Source: Candidatus Hydrogenedentota bacterium (GTDB lineage: Bacteria > UBA8481 > J006). From it: a stretch of 31,187 nucleotides of DNA. The stretch is taken from assembly GCA_003697085.1 (NCBI GenBank), contig RFFU01000089.1, positions 1-31,187 on the forward strand. The letters run 5' to 3'. Below the pieces are notes generated by a model. The model did not search any database. It was given only the letters and a program-made list of their open reading frames with translations, and was not told the origin of the DNA. The position numbers and the translations under genes were made by a program. Positions 1 through 8,620 of the stretch are shown here, piece after piece. Position 1 is the stretch's first letter, and each line of letters begins with the position of its first letter.

Positions 1-372
1 TACCTTTTGTGGCATCATGTCAGTCCCCTCCTGGGCGAAACCTCGGATATGATCGGGGAGGCCGAAAGGTGGTCCTCTACAAACCCGTTTTTGCAGGCAG
101 GATGCGTGGTTTTCAGGTTTACATTCTTTGTCTCTTTCTCACTTCCGGAGGTTGGAGAACCTGCGCTCCAGATTCGGCAGGCAAGATGCCTGCCTGCCGG
201 CATGAAAACCCTCCTCGAAACGGCGATGGTGTCAAAGCGGAGGACATCCGCCCCTCATTGCTTTTCCGCACGAAAGATGCCTGCGGCCGCGGAGATGGCG
301 CTCTTCGCGGGTCTTTGTTCAGGCAGGGAGGCCCGCGGTCCCAGGAGGCGTTTTCCGTTGCTCCGGTGAACT
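1..372. repeat. Repeat-filled intergenic region downstream of rpoN
   Basis: No credible gene is seen. Positions 1-118 are copy 1 of a roughly 115-bp dispersed repeat (here called A) that recurs at about 10548-10662 and, in part, at about 21543-21605; shared blocks include GAGGCCGAAAGG and ACCCGTTTTTGCAGGC. Positions 147-169 hold a hairpin repeat of the GGTTGGAGAACC type (P1) and 176-198 one of the GCAGGC-AAGAT-GCCTGC type (P2). These dyads lie 3' of rpoN and could fold in its transcript, but there is no T-tract to support calling a terminator. Confidence 0.6.
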
Positions 373-1860
373 TCAGGAATCGAGGTAGCGGATGCGTTGT
401 TTGAGAGGCGGGATATTCATCTGTTCGCGGTATTTCGTGACGGTGCGGCGTGCGATTCGAAATCCGCGTTTCTTGAGTATTTCAGCCAGCTGCTGATCCG
501 AATAGGGGCGTCGGGGATTCTCGCTCTCGATGATCTCCTTCAAAATGGTGCGGACACTGCGCGCGGAAAGGCTTTCGCCGGATTCCGTCTCGACGGGGCT
601 GGTGAAAAAGAATTTCATCTCGAAGGTCCCTCTGGGTGTTTGCATGTACTTTTGGGTCGTGATTCGAGAGATGGTGGATTCGTGAACCTGAAGATCGTCG
701 GCCACGACGCGCAGCGTCATCGGCTTGAGGTATTTGGGGCCGTATTCGAAGAACTCGATCTGATGGTTCACGATCGATTTCGCGACGCGGTACAGCGTGT
801 TTTTGCGGCGTTCGAGCGATTTGATGAGGAGGACGGCGGAATCGAGACGATCCTTGAGGTATTGGGTATCCTTGTTTCGGTGCCGGCGTAACTGTTCGTA
901 AAGGTTTCGATAGTACCGGCTCACGCGCAGGCGCGGGATGCCGTCATTGCGAAGCGAGACCACATATTCCCCTCCGACCTTCTCGACGATGACATCGGGG
1001 ACGATGTAATTCGTTTCTTGAGACCCGAAGGATCGTCCCGGTCGCGGTTCGAGCGTTTTGATCTGTTCGAGCGCCGCGACGACCTCTTCGAGTGAAACCC
1101 CGAGCTTGCGCGCGACCGTCGGGAGCCGGTTTTTTCCGACTTCCTCGAAGTGGTCGCGGATCATCGCGAAGGCGGTCGAGCCGATCCAACCTTTTCGTTC
1201 CATCTGGATCAGCAAACATTCTCTTACGTTGCGCGCTCCTACTCCCGGAGGATCCAGTGTCCGGATCAACGACCACGCTGTTTGCATCGTCGTCGGATCG
1301 ATATTGCAGGCTTCCGCCAACTCCTCCGCGCTCATATCGCAAAACCCGTCGGCGTCGAGTCGGGAGATAACGATTTCCGCCGCGTGCCTTATCTCGGGGT
1401 CTGTTGTGGTCATACGAACTTGTTCCAGAAGATGGTCGGAGAGGGTTTCAGCCTCGCTGGTGGTGCGTTCCATCACGGAACCGGCGTCGTCGCCGGTGGA
1501 GTCGCGGGTCGGAACGCTGGGCGGAAGATCGGAGAAGAGGTTTTCATAGTCGGGATCGGAGGGCTCGAACTCGGGTTCGCTTTCCGTAGGAGGCTCGGGG
1601 AGCGGCTCGTCTTCCGCATCAGCGATACTCGATTCTTGCTCCGCCGCCGCCTGCGTCTCCGATTCCTCCTTCTTCGATTCCTCGGCTTCTTCCTCCGGCT
1701 CCTCTTCCGCCAGTTCCAGCATCGGATTCTCCTGCAGTTGTTGTTGGACGTGCTGTTGAAGTTCGAGAGTGGACATGGGAAGCAGAGCGATCGCCTGTTG
1801 CATCTCAACGGTCGGGACGAGCCCCTGGATTTGCTTCGTCTCGAGGCGCTGTTCGATCAT
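373..1860 (-). CDS. rpoN: RNA polymerase sigma-54 factor
   Basis: RpoN directs core RNA polymerase to -24/-12 promoters and needs AAA+ activators to open them. The 495-residue product has the Gln/Leu-rich region I (about 1-50), a strongly acidic region II (about 50-125, longer than in many homologues), the core-binding and HTH regions, and an RpoN box ARRTVTKYRE at 470-479 that reads the -24 element. I chose the ATG at 1860 because it forms an ATGA overlap with the lptB stop and gives the family N-terminus M-I-E-Q-R; the frame stays open 22 codons further upstream, but only inside lptB. It is the last gene of lptC-lptA-lptB-rpoN, a common arrangement in diderms. The hpf/raiA gene often found next is absent, and repeats follow instead. 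The family call is secure. Confidence 0.97.
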   Translation of the reverse strand: MIEQRLETKQIQGLVPTVEMQQAIALLPMSTLELQQHVQQQLQENPMLELAEEEPEEEAEESKKEESETQAAAEQESSIADAEDEPLPEPPTESEPEFEPSDPDYENLFSDLPPSVPTRDSTGDDAGSVMERTTSEAETLSDHLLEQVRMTTTDPEIRHAAEIVISRLDADGFCDMSAEELAEACNIDPTTMQTAWSLIRTLDPPGVGARNVRECLLIQMERKGWIGSTAFAMIRDHFEEVGKNRLPTVARKLGVSLEEVVAALEQIKTLEPRPGRSFGSQETNYIVPDVIVEKVGGEYVVSLRNDGIPRLRVSRYYRNLYEQLRRHRNKDTQYLKDRLDSAVLLIKSLERRKNTLYRVAKSIVNHQIEFFEYGPKYLKPMTLRVVADDLQVHESTISRITTQKYMQTPRGTFEMKFFFTSPVETESGESLSARSVRTILKEIIESENPRRPYSDQQLAEILKKRGFRIARRTVTKYREQMNIPPLKQRIRYLDS

Positions 1861-2639
1861 AACCGGGGGTCTCCGGCGGTCGACCCGGCCGCGGTCACGT
1901 TTTCCTTGGGGCGCGAGGATTCCCAACGGAAATCGTCGCCGAGATAGTGTTTCCGTACAAGGGGATCGTTGACGAGTTCGTGAGAGTTTCCGGTCTTGAG
2001 GATGCGTCCTTCGTGGATGATCGTTGCGGTATCGACGACGTCCAGCATCTCGTGGACGTTGTGATCGGTGATAAGCACTCCCAGCCCCGCTTGTTTGAGC
2101 GAACCGATCATCTGTTGGAGATCCGAGACCTGTTTCGGGTCGATCCCAGCGAAAGGTTCATCCAAGAGGAGGAATTTCGGATGAATCGCGAGGGCGCGCG
2201 CGATCTCGACCCTCCGGCGCTCTCCTCCGGAGAGAACGCGGCCGGGGCTTTCCCGGACCCGCTCGAGCCCCATCTGCTCGAGGAGTCGATCTGTCCGGCG
2301 GCGGATCCGTTCTCGATCCTTCTCGTGGTATTCGAGGACGGCGATAAGGTTTTCCTCGACCGTGAGATCGCGGAAGACACTGGCTTCCTGGGGGAGATAG
2401 GCGATGCCCTTTCGAGCGCGTTCGTGAAGGGGAAGATGGGTGATGTCCTCGTCATCGAGGAGAACGCGGCCGGTAAGAGGGCGAAGGAGACCGACGATCA
2501 TGTAGAAGGTGGAAGTTTTTCCCGCGCCGTTGGGACCGAGCAGGCCGACGATCTGACCACGTTCGACGCGGAGGCTGAGGTCATCGACAGCGCGTTTACG
2601 GCCGTAATCGAGGGTGAGGTTGTGAGCCTCGAGTGTCAT
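1857..2639 (-). CDS. lptB: Lipopolysaccharide export ABC transporter ATPase LptB
   Basis: LptB is the cytoplasmic ATPase that, with LptF/LptG and LptC, powers lipopolysaccharide extraction from the inner membrane. The 260-residue product has Walker A GPNGAGKT (35-42), the Q-loop segment YLPQEASVF (81-89), the signature LSGGE (136-140), Walker B FLLLDE (156-161) and the switch His in ITDHN (193). YLPQE and the FAGIDP segment after Walker B are typical of LptB rather than of generic ABC ATPases. A charged tail of about 20 residues follows the usual end. The start ATG at 2639 overlaps the lptA stop (ATGA), and its stop overlaps the rpoN start in the same way, so the genes are translationally coupled. 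Partners lptF and lptG are not in this window. Confidence 0.96.
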   Translation of the reverse strand: MTLEAHNLTLDYGRKRAVDDLSLRVERGQIVGLLGPNGAGKTSTFYMIVGLLRPLTGRVLLDDEDITHLPLHERARKGIAYLPQEASVFRDLTVEENLIAVLEYHEKDRERIRRRTDRLLEQMGLERVRESPGRVLSGGERRRVEIARALAIHPKFLLLDEPFAGIDPKQVSDLQQMIGSLKQAGLGVLITDHNVHEMLDVVDTATIIHEGRILKTGNSHELVNDPLVRKHYLGDDFRWESSRPKENVTAAGSTAGDPRL

Positions 2640-3166
2640 CGCGGGGAGGCCGGAATCAGGATTCCGCGCACCGCGCCCTCGGCACGCATCGAGCGCGATT
2701 GAAGATGATAGCGGATGCGCCGCGCACGCATACGGTTGCCGCCGTCGAAGAGGCGCGGATGTCCCGTCAGGACGATCTCCCCCGTCGCCTCCGTGTACAC
2801 CGCGTGGTCCGCCAGCGCTCGGCGGTTCCCGTCCACGATCTCGACGTGCCCCTCCGCGACCGCCCGTTCCAACGCCTTTTCGTCCTCGGTGAGAAAGAGT
2901 ACGACTCGGTCGGCGCGCAAGGTCATGCTGTCGCGAACGATATGAACCGAGCCCGTCAGAACCGCGCGGTGCTCCTCTCCGATGTACTCCGCCTCTTCCG
3001 CATATCGAATCTCGACCGGAACGGCGCTGTCGGAGGGGGAGGCGGAATCGGCCGCGGGCGTGGAAACTGGCGCCACCCACCGAGCCGAATAAGAGGTATA
3101 GATCGGTGGATGGGGAGGAGGGGGAGAAGAAACCGCGGTCTGAATCAGAACCAGGAAGAGAATCAT
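2636..3166 (-). CDS. lptA: LptA/OstA-like periplasmic LPS-transport protein
   Basis: LptA forms the periplasmic bridge that carries lipopolysaccharide between LptC and the outer-membrane LptD. The 176-residue product opens with a short signal-like segment (MILFLVLIQTAVSS), then a Pro/Ser-rich linker, then an OstA-type beta-jellyroll pattern: A-E-Y-I-G-E-E-H-R-A-V-L-T-G-S-V, followed by M-T-L-R-A-D and later V-L-T-G-H-P-R-L. Alternating 'gain, oxidised tag, D/G' strands of this kind are the family hallmark. The ATG at 3166 shares a base with the upstream lptC stop (TGATG), and the stop overlaps lptB (ATGA). The frame is open further upstream, but that part lies within lptC and lacks a signal peptide. 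Sequence divergence is high, so the call leans partly on gene order. Confidence 0.85.
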   Translation of the reverse strand: MILFLVLIQTAVSSPPPPHPPIYTSYSARWVAPVSTPAADSASPSDSAVPVEIRYAEEAEYIGEEHRAVLTGSVHIVRDSMTLRADRVVLFLTEDEKALERAVAEGHVEIVDGNRRALADHAVYTEATGEIVLTGHPRLFDGGNRMRARRIRYHLQSRSMRAEGAVRGILIPASPR

Positions 3167-3867
3167 CAGTTCAGATCGCCTCCCGCAAGGATTCCCTCGA
3201 CGTCCCTGAGATATAGATGTCTCTTTCGGGTGGCGACGCGACCGGAGCTTCCCGAAAGTCGGCTTTCTCCTCGTCTGACGAGGAGGGGGCGATTTGTCTG
3301 GAGGAGGTTCGCCTTCCACGAGGCCGTTTCCCCGTCGATTCTCAGTCCGCTCTTCCAAACCAAACGAAAGGCCTCCGCCACCTCGATTCGGTTGCCGTCC
3401 TCTTCGGGGATGAGGCGGGCGGCGGGAGCCGTCAGCGTACAGGGGCCGTCGGAGGAGAGAGGCGAGGAAGGCGAGGAAGAGGAATCCGGGGGAGAGGGAA
3501 AGAAGACGAGGACGCTGTCGCCCGTGACATCGGTTCCGTGGTCGAGGAGGGAGGCGGCCTGAAAGCGGTACTCGAGGGCCCCCGTTTCGTTGAAGACCTC
3601 CATCGAGACCTTGGAGGCCCGACCGCGGGTTTGGGTTGCGGATCGATTCTTGGAGGAGGCGAGCTCACGAGCGTGATGCGAGGAGCCGCAAGCGAAGATG
3701 AGAGGAACGAGGAGAGTGGCGATAAGGAGAGAACGGAGACGGGAGAAGCGGGCGGTTCTTGATGAGGAAGCCGTTTTCGAGGAGACGGAGTGCCGGCTGG
3801 AAAGAGGGAAGTGAGAGGTGCCGGCTTTTCGGCAAGAAGATTTCGTTATTTTGAAAAGACGGAGCAT
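3166..3867 (-). CDS. lptC: LptC-like lipoprotein
   Basis: LptC anchors the LPS bridge at the inner membrane. The 233-residue product has a long basic/Ser-rich N-terminus, a hydrophobic stretch (S-L-L-I-A-T-L-L-V-P-L) and a lipobox-like end I-F-A-C at about residues 57-60, so it may be lipid-anchored, as LptC relatives of several phyla are. The body has OstA-like strands (L-E-Y-R-F-Q-A-A-S-L-L, then I-D-G-E-T-A-S-W) and a variable Ser/Pro insert near 128-140. The pre-Cys region is unusually long, yet no internal ATG, GTG or TTG would shorten it. It is the first gene of the lpt-rpoN operon, with a promoter-like sequence just upstream. Identification rests on fold pattern and gene order more than on strong motifs. 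Confidence 0.75.
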   Translation of the reverse strand: MLRLFKITKSSCRKAGTSHFPLSSRHSVSSKTASSSRTARFSRLRSLLIATLLVPLIFACGSSHHARELASSKNRSATQTRGRASKVSMEVFNETGALEYRFQAASLLDHGTDVTGDSVLVFFPSPPDSSSSPSSPLSSDGPCTLTAPAARLIPEEDGNRIEVAEAFRLVWKSGLRIDGETASWKANLLQTNRPLLVRRGESRLSGSSGRVATRKRHLYLRDVEGILAGGDLN

Positions 3868-3873
3868 ACAGAG

Positions 3874-3903
3874 AATATATCGGAAAGACCGTTGCTATGG
3901 CAA
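3874..3903 (-). promoter_or_regulatory. Candidate sigma-70-type promoter of lptC operon
   Basis: On the minus strand TTGCCA (3903-3898) and TATATT (3879-3874) are separated by 18 bp. The predicted start site falls on or within a base or two of the lptC ATG at 3867, and no Shine-Dalgarno sequence precedes that ATG, so the mRNA may be leaderless. Confidence 0.45.
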
Positions 3904-4043
3904 GGTTCTTGCTTGAGGCACTGGTCCTGGCCGAACGAGGTTTTTTGTCAGGAACGAGGTTATCTCCCAGTCCGGCTTCGTTATCGGCGGCGGGAAACGT
4001 TTCCATTCCTATCCTTTCGCGGTTGATCACCCGACCGGCAAGT

Positions 4044-4106
4044 CCGGGCTCCACCGCGGGCCTCCGGGCTCCACCGCGGGCTGGGGAGTCCGGTCTCCAC
4101 GGCGGA
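4044..4106. repeat. Short tandem GC-rich repeat between lptC and glyQ
   Basis: A 17-bp unit (CCGGGCTCCACCGCGGG) occurs at 4044-4060 and 4064-4080 with a 20-bp period; a degenerate third unit follows at about 4090-4106. At about 4118-4134 is a P1-like motif in reverse orientation. The whole divergent gap 3868-4251 contains no gene; it must hold the glyQ promoter, which I could not place with confidence. Confidence 0.6.
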
Positions 4107-4251
4107 ACAAGAACGGGGCGCGGGTTCTCCAACCGACGAAGGCCGGACGGGGCATTTCCAAACTGGAGAGGCGGAGAGAAGGGCGCGTTGCCGAGGCGCT
4201 TCGTTTTCGTTCTTCCCTTTTTTCGAGCGTTTCGTTAGGCTTTGCCGCGAG

Positions 4252-5187
4252 ATGAATCTTCAGGAGATCATACTTCGTTTGAGCGATTTTTTTTCCCGGC
4301 GCGGTTGTCTGATCGCCCAACCCTACGATATCGAGAAGGGGGCCGGGACCTTTTCACCGCACACCTTTCTCCGCTGTCTCGGACCGGAACCCTTTCGAGT
4401 CGCATACGTCGAACCCTCCCGCCGTCCGACGGACGGCCGTTACGGAGAGAATCCGAACCGACTCCAGCATTATTACCAATACCAGGTTATTCTCAAACCC
4501 GCTCCACCCAACGCCCAGGAACTCTATCTTGCTTCCCTGGCCGAGCTCGGGATCGTTCTCGATGACCACGATATTCGCTTCGTGGAGGACGATTGGGAAT
4601 CGCCGACGCTGGGGGCGTGGGGGCTGGGCTGGGAGGTCTGGCTGGATGGGATGGAGATCACGCAGTTCACCTATTTTCAGCAGGCAGGCGGCTTCGACCT
4701 CGATCCGATCTCGTTGGAACTCACCTACGGCCTCGAGCGGATCGCGATGTATCTCCAAGGGATCGACAATGTGTACGAGGTCGAGTGGGGCGGAGGGCTC
4801 AAGTACGGAGCGATCCATCACGCCACGGAGTTCCAATTTTCCCACTACAATTTTTCGGAGAGCGACGTGGATTTCCACTTTCGATACTTCGATTATTGTG
4901 AGAAGGAGGCGTTGCGTTTGGCGAAGACGACGTACAAGGACGCCGAGGGTATCCCGACTCCTCTCGTCTTTCCCGCTTACGATCACGTTCTCAAGGCGTC
5001 GCATACCTTCAATATGCTCGACGCCCGTGGCGCGATTTCGGTGACCGAGCGGCAAGGATACATCGGGCGTGTCAGGCGGATCGCGCGCGCCGTCGCCGTC
5101 GCCTATCTGGAGTGGCGGGAAGCCTTGGGCTTTCCTCTCGCGGAGAATTCCAGCGACAGGAAGGAGAAGAGGGAGGCGCCGTCCTGA
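4252..5187 (+). CDS. glyQ: Glycyl-tRNA synthetase alpha subunit
   Basis: This is the catalytic class II subunit of the alpha2beta2 glycyl-tRNA synthetase, which charges tRNA-Gly in the cytoplasm. At 311 residues it matches the usual family length. The N-terminus carries [15 protein letters not shown], motif 2 is seen in [18 protein letters not shown], and motif 3 in [10 protein letters not shown]. The C-terminus ends in a charged tail ([12 protein letters not shown]) that is not conserved. The stop TGA shares a base with the glyS ATG (TGATG), so the two subunits are translationally coupled. The ATG at 4252 gives the family start [10 protein letters not shown]; only a weak GAG precedes it as ribosome-binding sequence. 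Confidence 0.98.
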   Translation: MNLQEIILRLSDFFSRRGCLIAQPYDIEKGAGTFSPHTFLRCLGPEPFRVAYVEPSRRPTDGRYGENPNRLQHYYQYQVILKPAPPNAQELYLASLAELGIVLDDHDIRFVEDDWESPTLGAWGLGWEVWLDGMEITQFTYFQQAGGFDLDPISLELTYGLERIAMYLQGIDNVYEVEWGGGLKYGAIHHATEFQFSHYNFSESDVDFHFRYFDYCEKEALRLAKTTYKDAEGIPTPLVFPAYDHVLKASHTFNMLDARGAISVTERQGYIGRVRRIARAVAVAYLEWREALGFPLAENSSDRKEKREAPS

Positions 5188-7412
5188 TGGTTGCCTTTCT
5201 GTTGGAGATCGGTTGTGAGGAGATCCCCGCGGCCTTTCTTCCCGGCGGCCGTGCCTCTTTGAAGGCGGCGGCGCGGGACCTCTTTTCGGACATTCCGGGG
5301 GCCGAGCCGGCGGTCGATGCGATTCGTGTCACGGGTTCCCCGCGCCGGTTGGTTCTCTTTCTACCGGAACTGCCGTTGGAGACGGAAGCACGCTCGGAGT
5401 CGGTCAAGGGTCCGCCGGAGCGCGTCGCCTTCGACTCCGATGGCAACCCAACGAAGGCGGCGATCGGTTTCGCACGCCGCTTCGGTCTCGAACCTTCCGC
5501 GCTCGAGGTGGAAGGCGGCTACTGTCGCGCGCGGATCACACATCCGGCGCGTCCGATGGTGGAAGTGCTTCGCGAAAGGATCCCTGCGCTCATCGATGCC
5601 GTATCGTGGCCGAAATCGATGCGCTGGGACGACTCGGGGAAGCGTTTCGTCCGGCCGGTGAGGTGGATTGTCGCGCTGCTCGGGACGGAGCCGATCGTCT
5701 TCCGCTGGGGGCGGATCGAGTCGGGGAGAACCACCCGGGTTCGGCGGATCAAGAACAACGGTGCCTCCGAGGATCTCCTGGAGGAGATCGTGGTTTCTTC
5801 CGCGGGCGGGTATTTTGACGTGCTGCGTGGAGCCGGGGTGAAGGCCGATCACGAAGAAAGAATCGCGTCGATTGAGAAGGCGGTTTCGGAAAAGGAAGCC
5901 GAGACCGGTTTCAAGGTCGTCAGAATGGACGAGGAGACGACGACGGCCTATCTGGCGGATCACGTCGAGGCTCCGCGCGTGATCGAAGCGGAGTTCGACC
6001 AGGCTTATCTTTCCGTGCCGCGCGACGTGCTTGAACTGACGATGTGGCGTCACCAAAAATATCTCCCCCTGGAACGGCACGGGGTTCTTGTTAACAAATT
6101 CTTGGTCGTCGCTGATCGGACCTTCGGCGACAGGCGGTCGGACGAGGTGTTTTGCGCGAACGTCGTTTCCGGAAACCGGCGGGTGCTTTCCGCCCGTCTT
6201 GCCGACGCGAAGTATTTTTGGGAGGAGGACGTGAAGAGGCCGCTGCGGGAACGCGTCCCCGATCTCGATCGGGTCACCTTCCAAAAGGACGCCGGTTCGA
6301 TGGGAGAGCGTGTCGAAAGGATACGGAGGTTGGCGGAGAGGATCGCTCCGGGGTTCGGAGTGGATGCCGCGAAGGCCTCCGAAGCGGCGTTTTTGGCGAA
6401 GGCGGATCTCACGACGAAGATGGTTTTCGAGTTTCCAGAATTGCAGGGGGTGGTGGGGCGTCGAATCGCGGAAGAGCAGGGGATGGACGCGGAGATCGCC
6501 GCGGCGATCGAGGAGCATTACGGGCCGCTGGGAAACGACACGCAGGTGCCGCGTGGGCTTTCGGCGGTCGTGGCGGTCGCGGACAAGGCGGACCTTCTAG
6601 AGACGATCTTCGGGGTGGGGTTGGAGCCGACGGGAAGCGCGGATCCTTTCGGACTGCGCCGCGCGGCGATCGGGATCATCCGGATTCTCTTCGCGGAGGA
6701 ACCGAATCTTCGCTTCTCCGAACTCGTCTCCTTGCCCTCCGTGAAGCGTTTTCTTCGAGCCCGACTCCTTCACTACGTGGTGGAGCATTGGGAGGAGTTG
6801 GGAGGGGAAAAGGGAGGAACATTGAACATTGAAATAGCGGACGCCGTGGCCTCGGCCGTCCCGAGGCATTCCGTGGTCGGCGTCGGTGAGAGCCGGAAAA
6901 CCGATACGGTGCCGGAGGAGGAGGAGGAGGAAGGAGGCGAAATCGGAACAGCCGGGGAAGAGGGTAAGGGCTGGGACGATCCGCGCGACTTCTTGGCCCG
7001 CTTGCGGGCCGCGTCCCGCCTTCCGAAGCGAGACGACTTCGAGGATCTCGTTGTCTCGTTCCGGAGGGTCGCCAATATCCTCAGGAAGGAAGGACGGGTA
7101 CCGAGGGGAGAAGGCGTGGACGAGAATCTTATGAGTGAGCCGGCGGAGAAGGCGCTTTGGAAGCGTTTTCGGGAGGCGGAGAGGTTCGTCGAGGAAAGGC
7201 TCGAACGGCGCGACGTGGATCGGGCACTCGATGCCGTCGCGGACCTGCGCCCCGCCGTCGATGAGTTCTTCGATAAGGTTCTCGTGAACGCCGAGGATTC
7301 GGCCGTGAAGACGAACCGAAAGCGCCTCCTCGATGACCTCAACCGCCTCTTCCTGCGCTTTATGGATTTCTCTCGAATTCCTTCGAATGCGAAGGATGTT
7401 TCGAACGCGTGA
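5187..7412 (+). CDS. glyS: Glycyl-tRNA synthetase beta subunit with an acidic insertion
   Basis: This is the tRNA-binding beta subunit of bacterial glycyl-tRNA synthetase. The 741-residue product starts [14 protein letters not shown], has the family core (for example F-E-F-P-E-L-Q-G-V-V-G at about 413-423), and ends in the anticodon-binding region V-D-E-F-F-D-K-V-L-V. It is some 50 residues longer than E. coli GlyS. The excess lies at about residues 555-595, between the I-A-D-A-V-A-S segment and W-D-D-P-R-D-F, where a low-complexity run with seven consecutive acidic codons interrupts an otherwise conserved helical region. The ATG at 5187 is chosen over the upstream open frame because it overlaps the glyQ stop and restores the family N-terminus. 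The stop overlaps the GTG of the next gene (GTGA). Confidence 0.97.
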   Translation: MVAFLLEIGCEEIPAAFLPGGRASLKAAARDLFSDIPGAEPAVDAIRVTGSPRRLVLFLPELPLETEARSESVKGPPERVAFDSDGNPTKAAIGFARRFGLEPSALEVEGGYCRARITHPARPMVEVLRERIPALIDAVSWPKSMRWDDSGKRFVRPVRWIVALLGTEPIVFRWGRIESGRTTRVRRIKNNGASEDLLEEIVVSSAGGYFDVLRGAGVKADHEERIASIEKAVSEKEAETGFKVVRMDEETTTAYLADHVEAPRVIEAEFDQAYLSVPRDVLELTMWRHQKYLPLERHGVLVNKFLVVADRTFGDRRSDEVFCANVVSGNRRVLSARLADAKYFWEEDVKRPLRERVPDLDRVTFQKDAGSMGERVERIRRLAERIAPGFGVDAAKASEAAFLAKADLTTKMVFEFPELQGVVGRRIAEEQGMDAEIAAAIEEHYGPLGNDTQVPRGLSAVVAVADKADLLETIFGVGLEPTGSADPFGLRRAAIGIIRILFAEEPNLRFSELVSLPSVKRFLRARLLHYVVEHWEELGGEKGGTLNIEIADAVASAVPRHSVVGVGESRKTDTVPEEEEEEGGEIGTAGEEGKGWDDPRDFLARLRAASRLPKRDDFEDLVVSFRRVANILRKEGRVPRGEGVDENLMSEPAEKALWKRFREAERFVEERLERRDVDRALDAVADLRPAVDEFFDKVLVNAEDSAVKTNRKRLLDDLNRLFLRFMDFSRIPSNAKDVSNA

Positions 7413-8620
7413 CAGAGGAATGGAACGAGGAGCGGGCGGGAGAAGATAAACAGGAACGCCGCCTTTGGCGCCTTCTCGCCTTCCTTTGTCTCCTCGCGGC
7501 GATCGACTCCCTCTGGCTCTATTACCTTCAGGGGAATCTCGAATCCTTCGCCGCCGCCTGCCACCTCGCTCCCGGATTCGATTGCGCTCCCGCCCTTCGT
7601 TCCCGCTACGGAAAGATCTTCGAGATTTCTCTTTCCACCTACGGCATTGTCTCCTACGTCCTTTTCGGATTGATGGCGGTTCAGGGGGTTTGGAATCCAC
7701 GACGAGCGGATCGGAACGCGCTGGGCTTGGTGATACTCACCGGCGCCGCCTCGCTCTTTTGCCTCTGGCTCGTCTACGTTTCGAAGGTGCGGCTGCGCGC
7801 GTATTGCCCCTATTGCCTCATCCTTCATATTCTCACGCCGATCCTTTTTCTCATCTCGCTTCTGCTTTGGAGAAAAAGTCGAGCGCCGGCGACGGAAATT
7901 CTGAAAGCGGAATGGGACTCCGTTCGAAACGATGTCAAGATTATGACCGGCCTCGTTGTCGCCATCGCGCTTGTCGTCGTCGGCTTGCCCCGGTTTCAGG
8001 AGATGGCCCGCAAGAGGGAACTCGAAAGGAATCCCCAGTATGCCGCCGTCTTGGACGGTACGTTCCCTCGGTATCCGGACTGGGAACGGTTCGTCGAAGG
8101 GCGGCCGTTTCGAGGACCGGCGGATGCCCCCGTCACGATCGTCGAATTCGGCGATTTCACCTGTGATGTCTGCCGTCAGGCAACGACGGTCTTCGAGGAG
8201 TTGGTCGAGGTGTACGGCGTGAAGTACGTCTTCCTGCCGTATCCCCGGAGTCGGGAGTGCAATCCAACGGCGAAGTGGATCAGGCCGGGGGCCTGTTTGG
8301 CGGGGCTGGCCGCGGAATACGCCGCGCGCCGCGGGCGATTCTGGAAATTCCACGATGTCGTCTTCGAGGATCCGTCGCTTTTGAGGGAGGAGAACGCGAA
8401 GCGGTTCCTGGCTCTGGCCGGCGCCGCGGATACCGAGGCGCTTTTTGCCGACACGGAAGCGCGTCGAAACCTTTTGCGCTCTATCAAATTCGGCCTCGAG
8501 GTCGGTATCTATCAGACGCCGACCATCTTCATCAATGGAATGGGAATAGGAGGAATGCCTCCGGTCTGGTTCTTCGAGAAGGCCGTCGAGAATGAACGGA
8601 GGCGCGCGATGACGCGCTGA
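7409..8620 (+). CDS. Vitamin K epoxide reductase / DsbA-like thioredoxin fusion
   Basis: This is probably a self-contained disulfide-forming enzyme of the cell envelope: the VKOR half would reoxidise the thioredoxin half using quinone. The 403-residue product has several hydrophobic segments between about 20 and 192. The VKOR cysteines are visible as C51 and C59 in the first periplasmic loop and as the CPYC pair C133/C136 near a later helix. After a last membrane segment (about 179-192) comes a DsbA/DsbG-type thioredoxin fold with active site C252-D-V-C255 in E-F-G-D-F-T-C and the cis-Pro motif Y-Q-T-P-T-I-F (P371). Such VKOR-Trx fusions are known in cyanobacteria, actinobacteria and other phyla. 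The GTG start at 7409 overlaps the glyS stop (GTGA), tying an oxidative-folding enzyme to tRNA-charging genes. Confidence 0.9.
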   Translation: MTEEWNEERAGEDKQERRLWRLLAFLCLLAAIDSLWLYYLQGNLESFAAACHLAPGFDCAPALRSRYGKIFEISLSTYGIVSYVLFGLMAVQGVWNPRRADRNALGLVILTGAASLFCLWLVYVSKVRLRAYCPYCLILHILTPILFLISLLLWRKSRAPATEILKAEWDSVRNDVKIMTGLVVAIALVVVGLPRFQEMARKRELERNPQYAAVLDGTFPRYPDWERFVEGRPFRGPADAPVTIVEFGDFTCDVCRQATTVFEELVEVYGVKYVFLPYPRSRECNPTAKWIRPGACLAGLAAEYAARRGRFWKFHDVVFEDPSLLREENAKRFLALAGAADTEALFADTEARRNLLRSIKFGLEVGIYQTPTIFINGMGIGGMPPVWFFEKAVENERRRAMTR

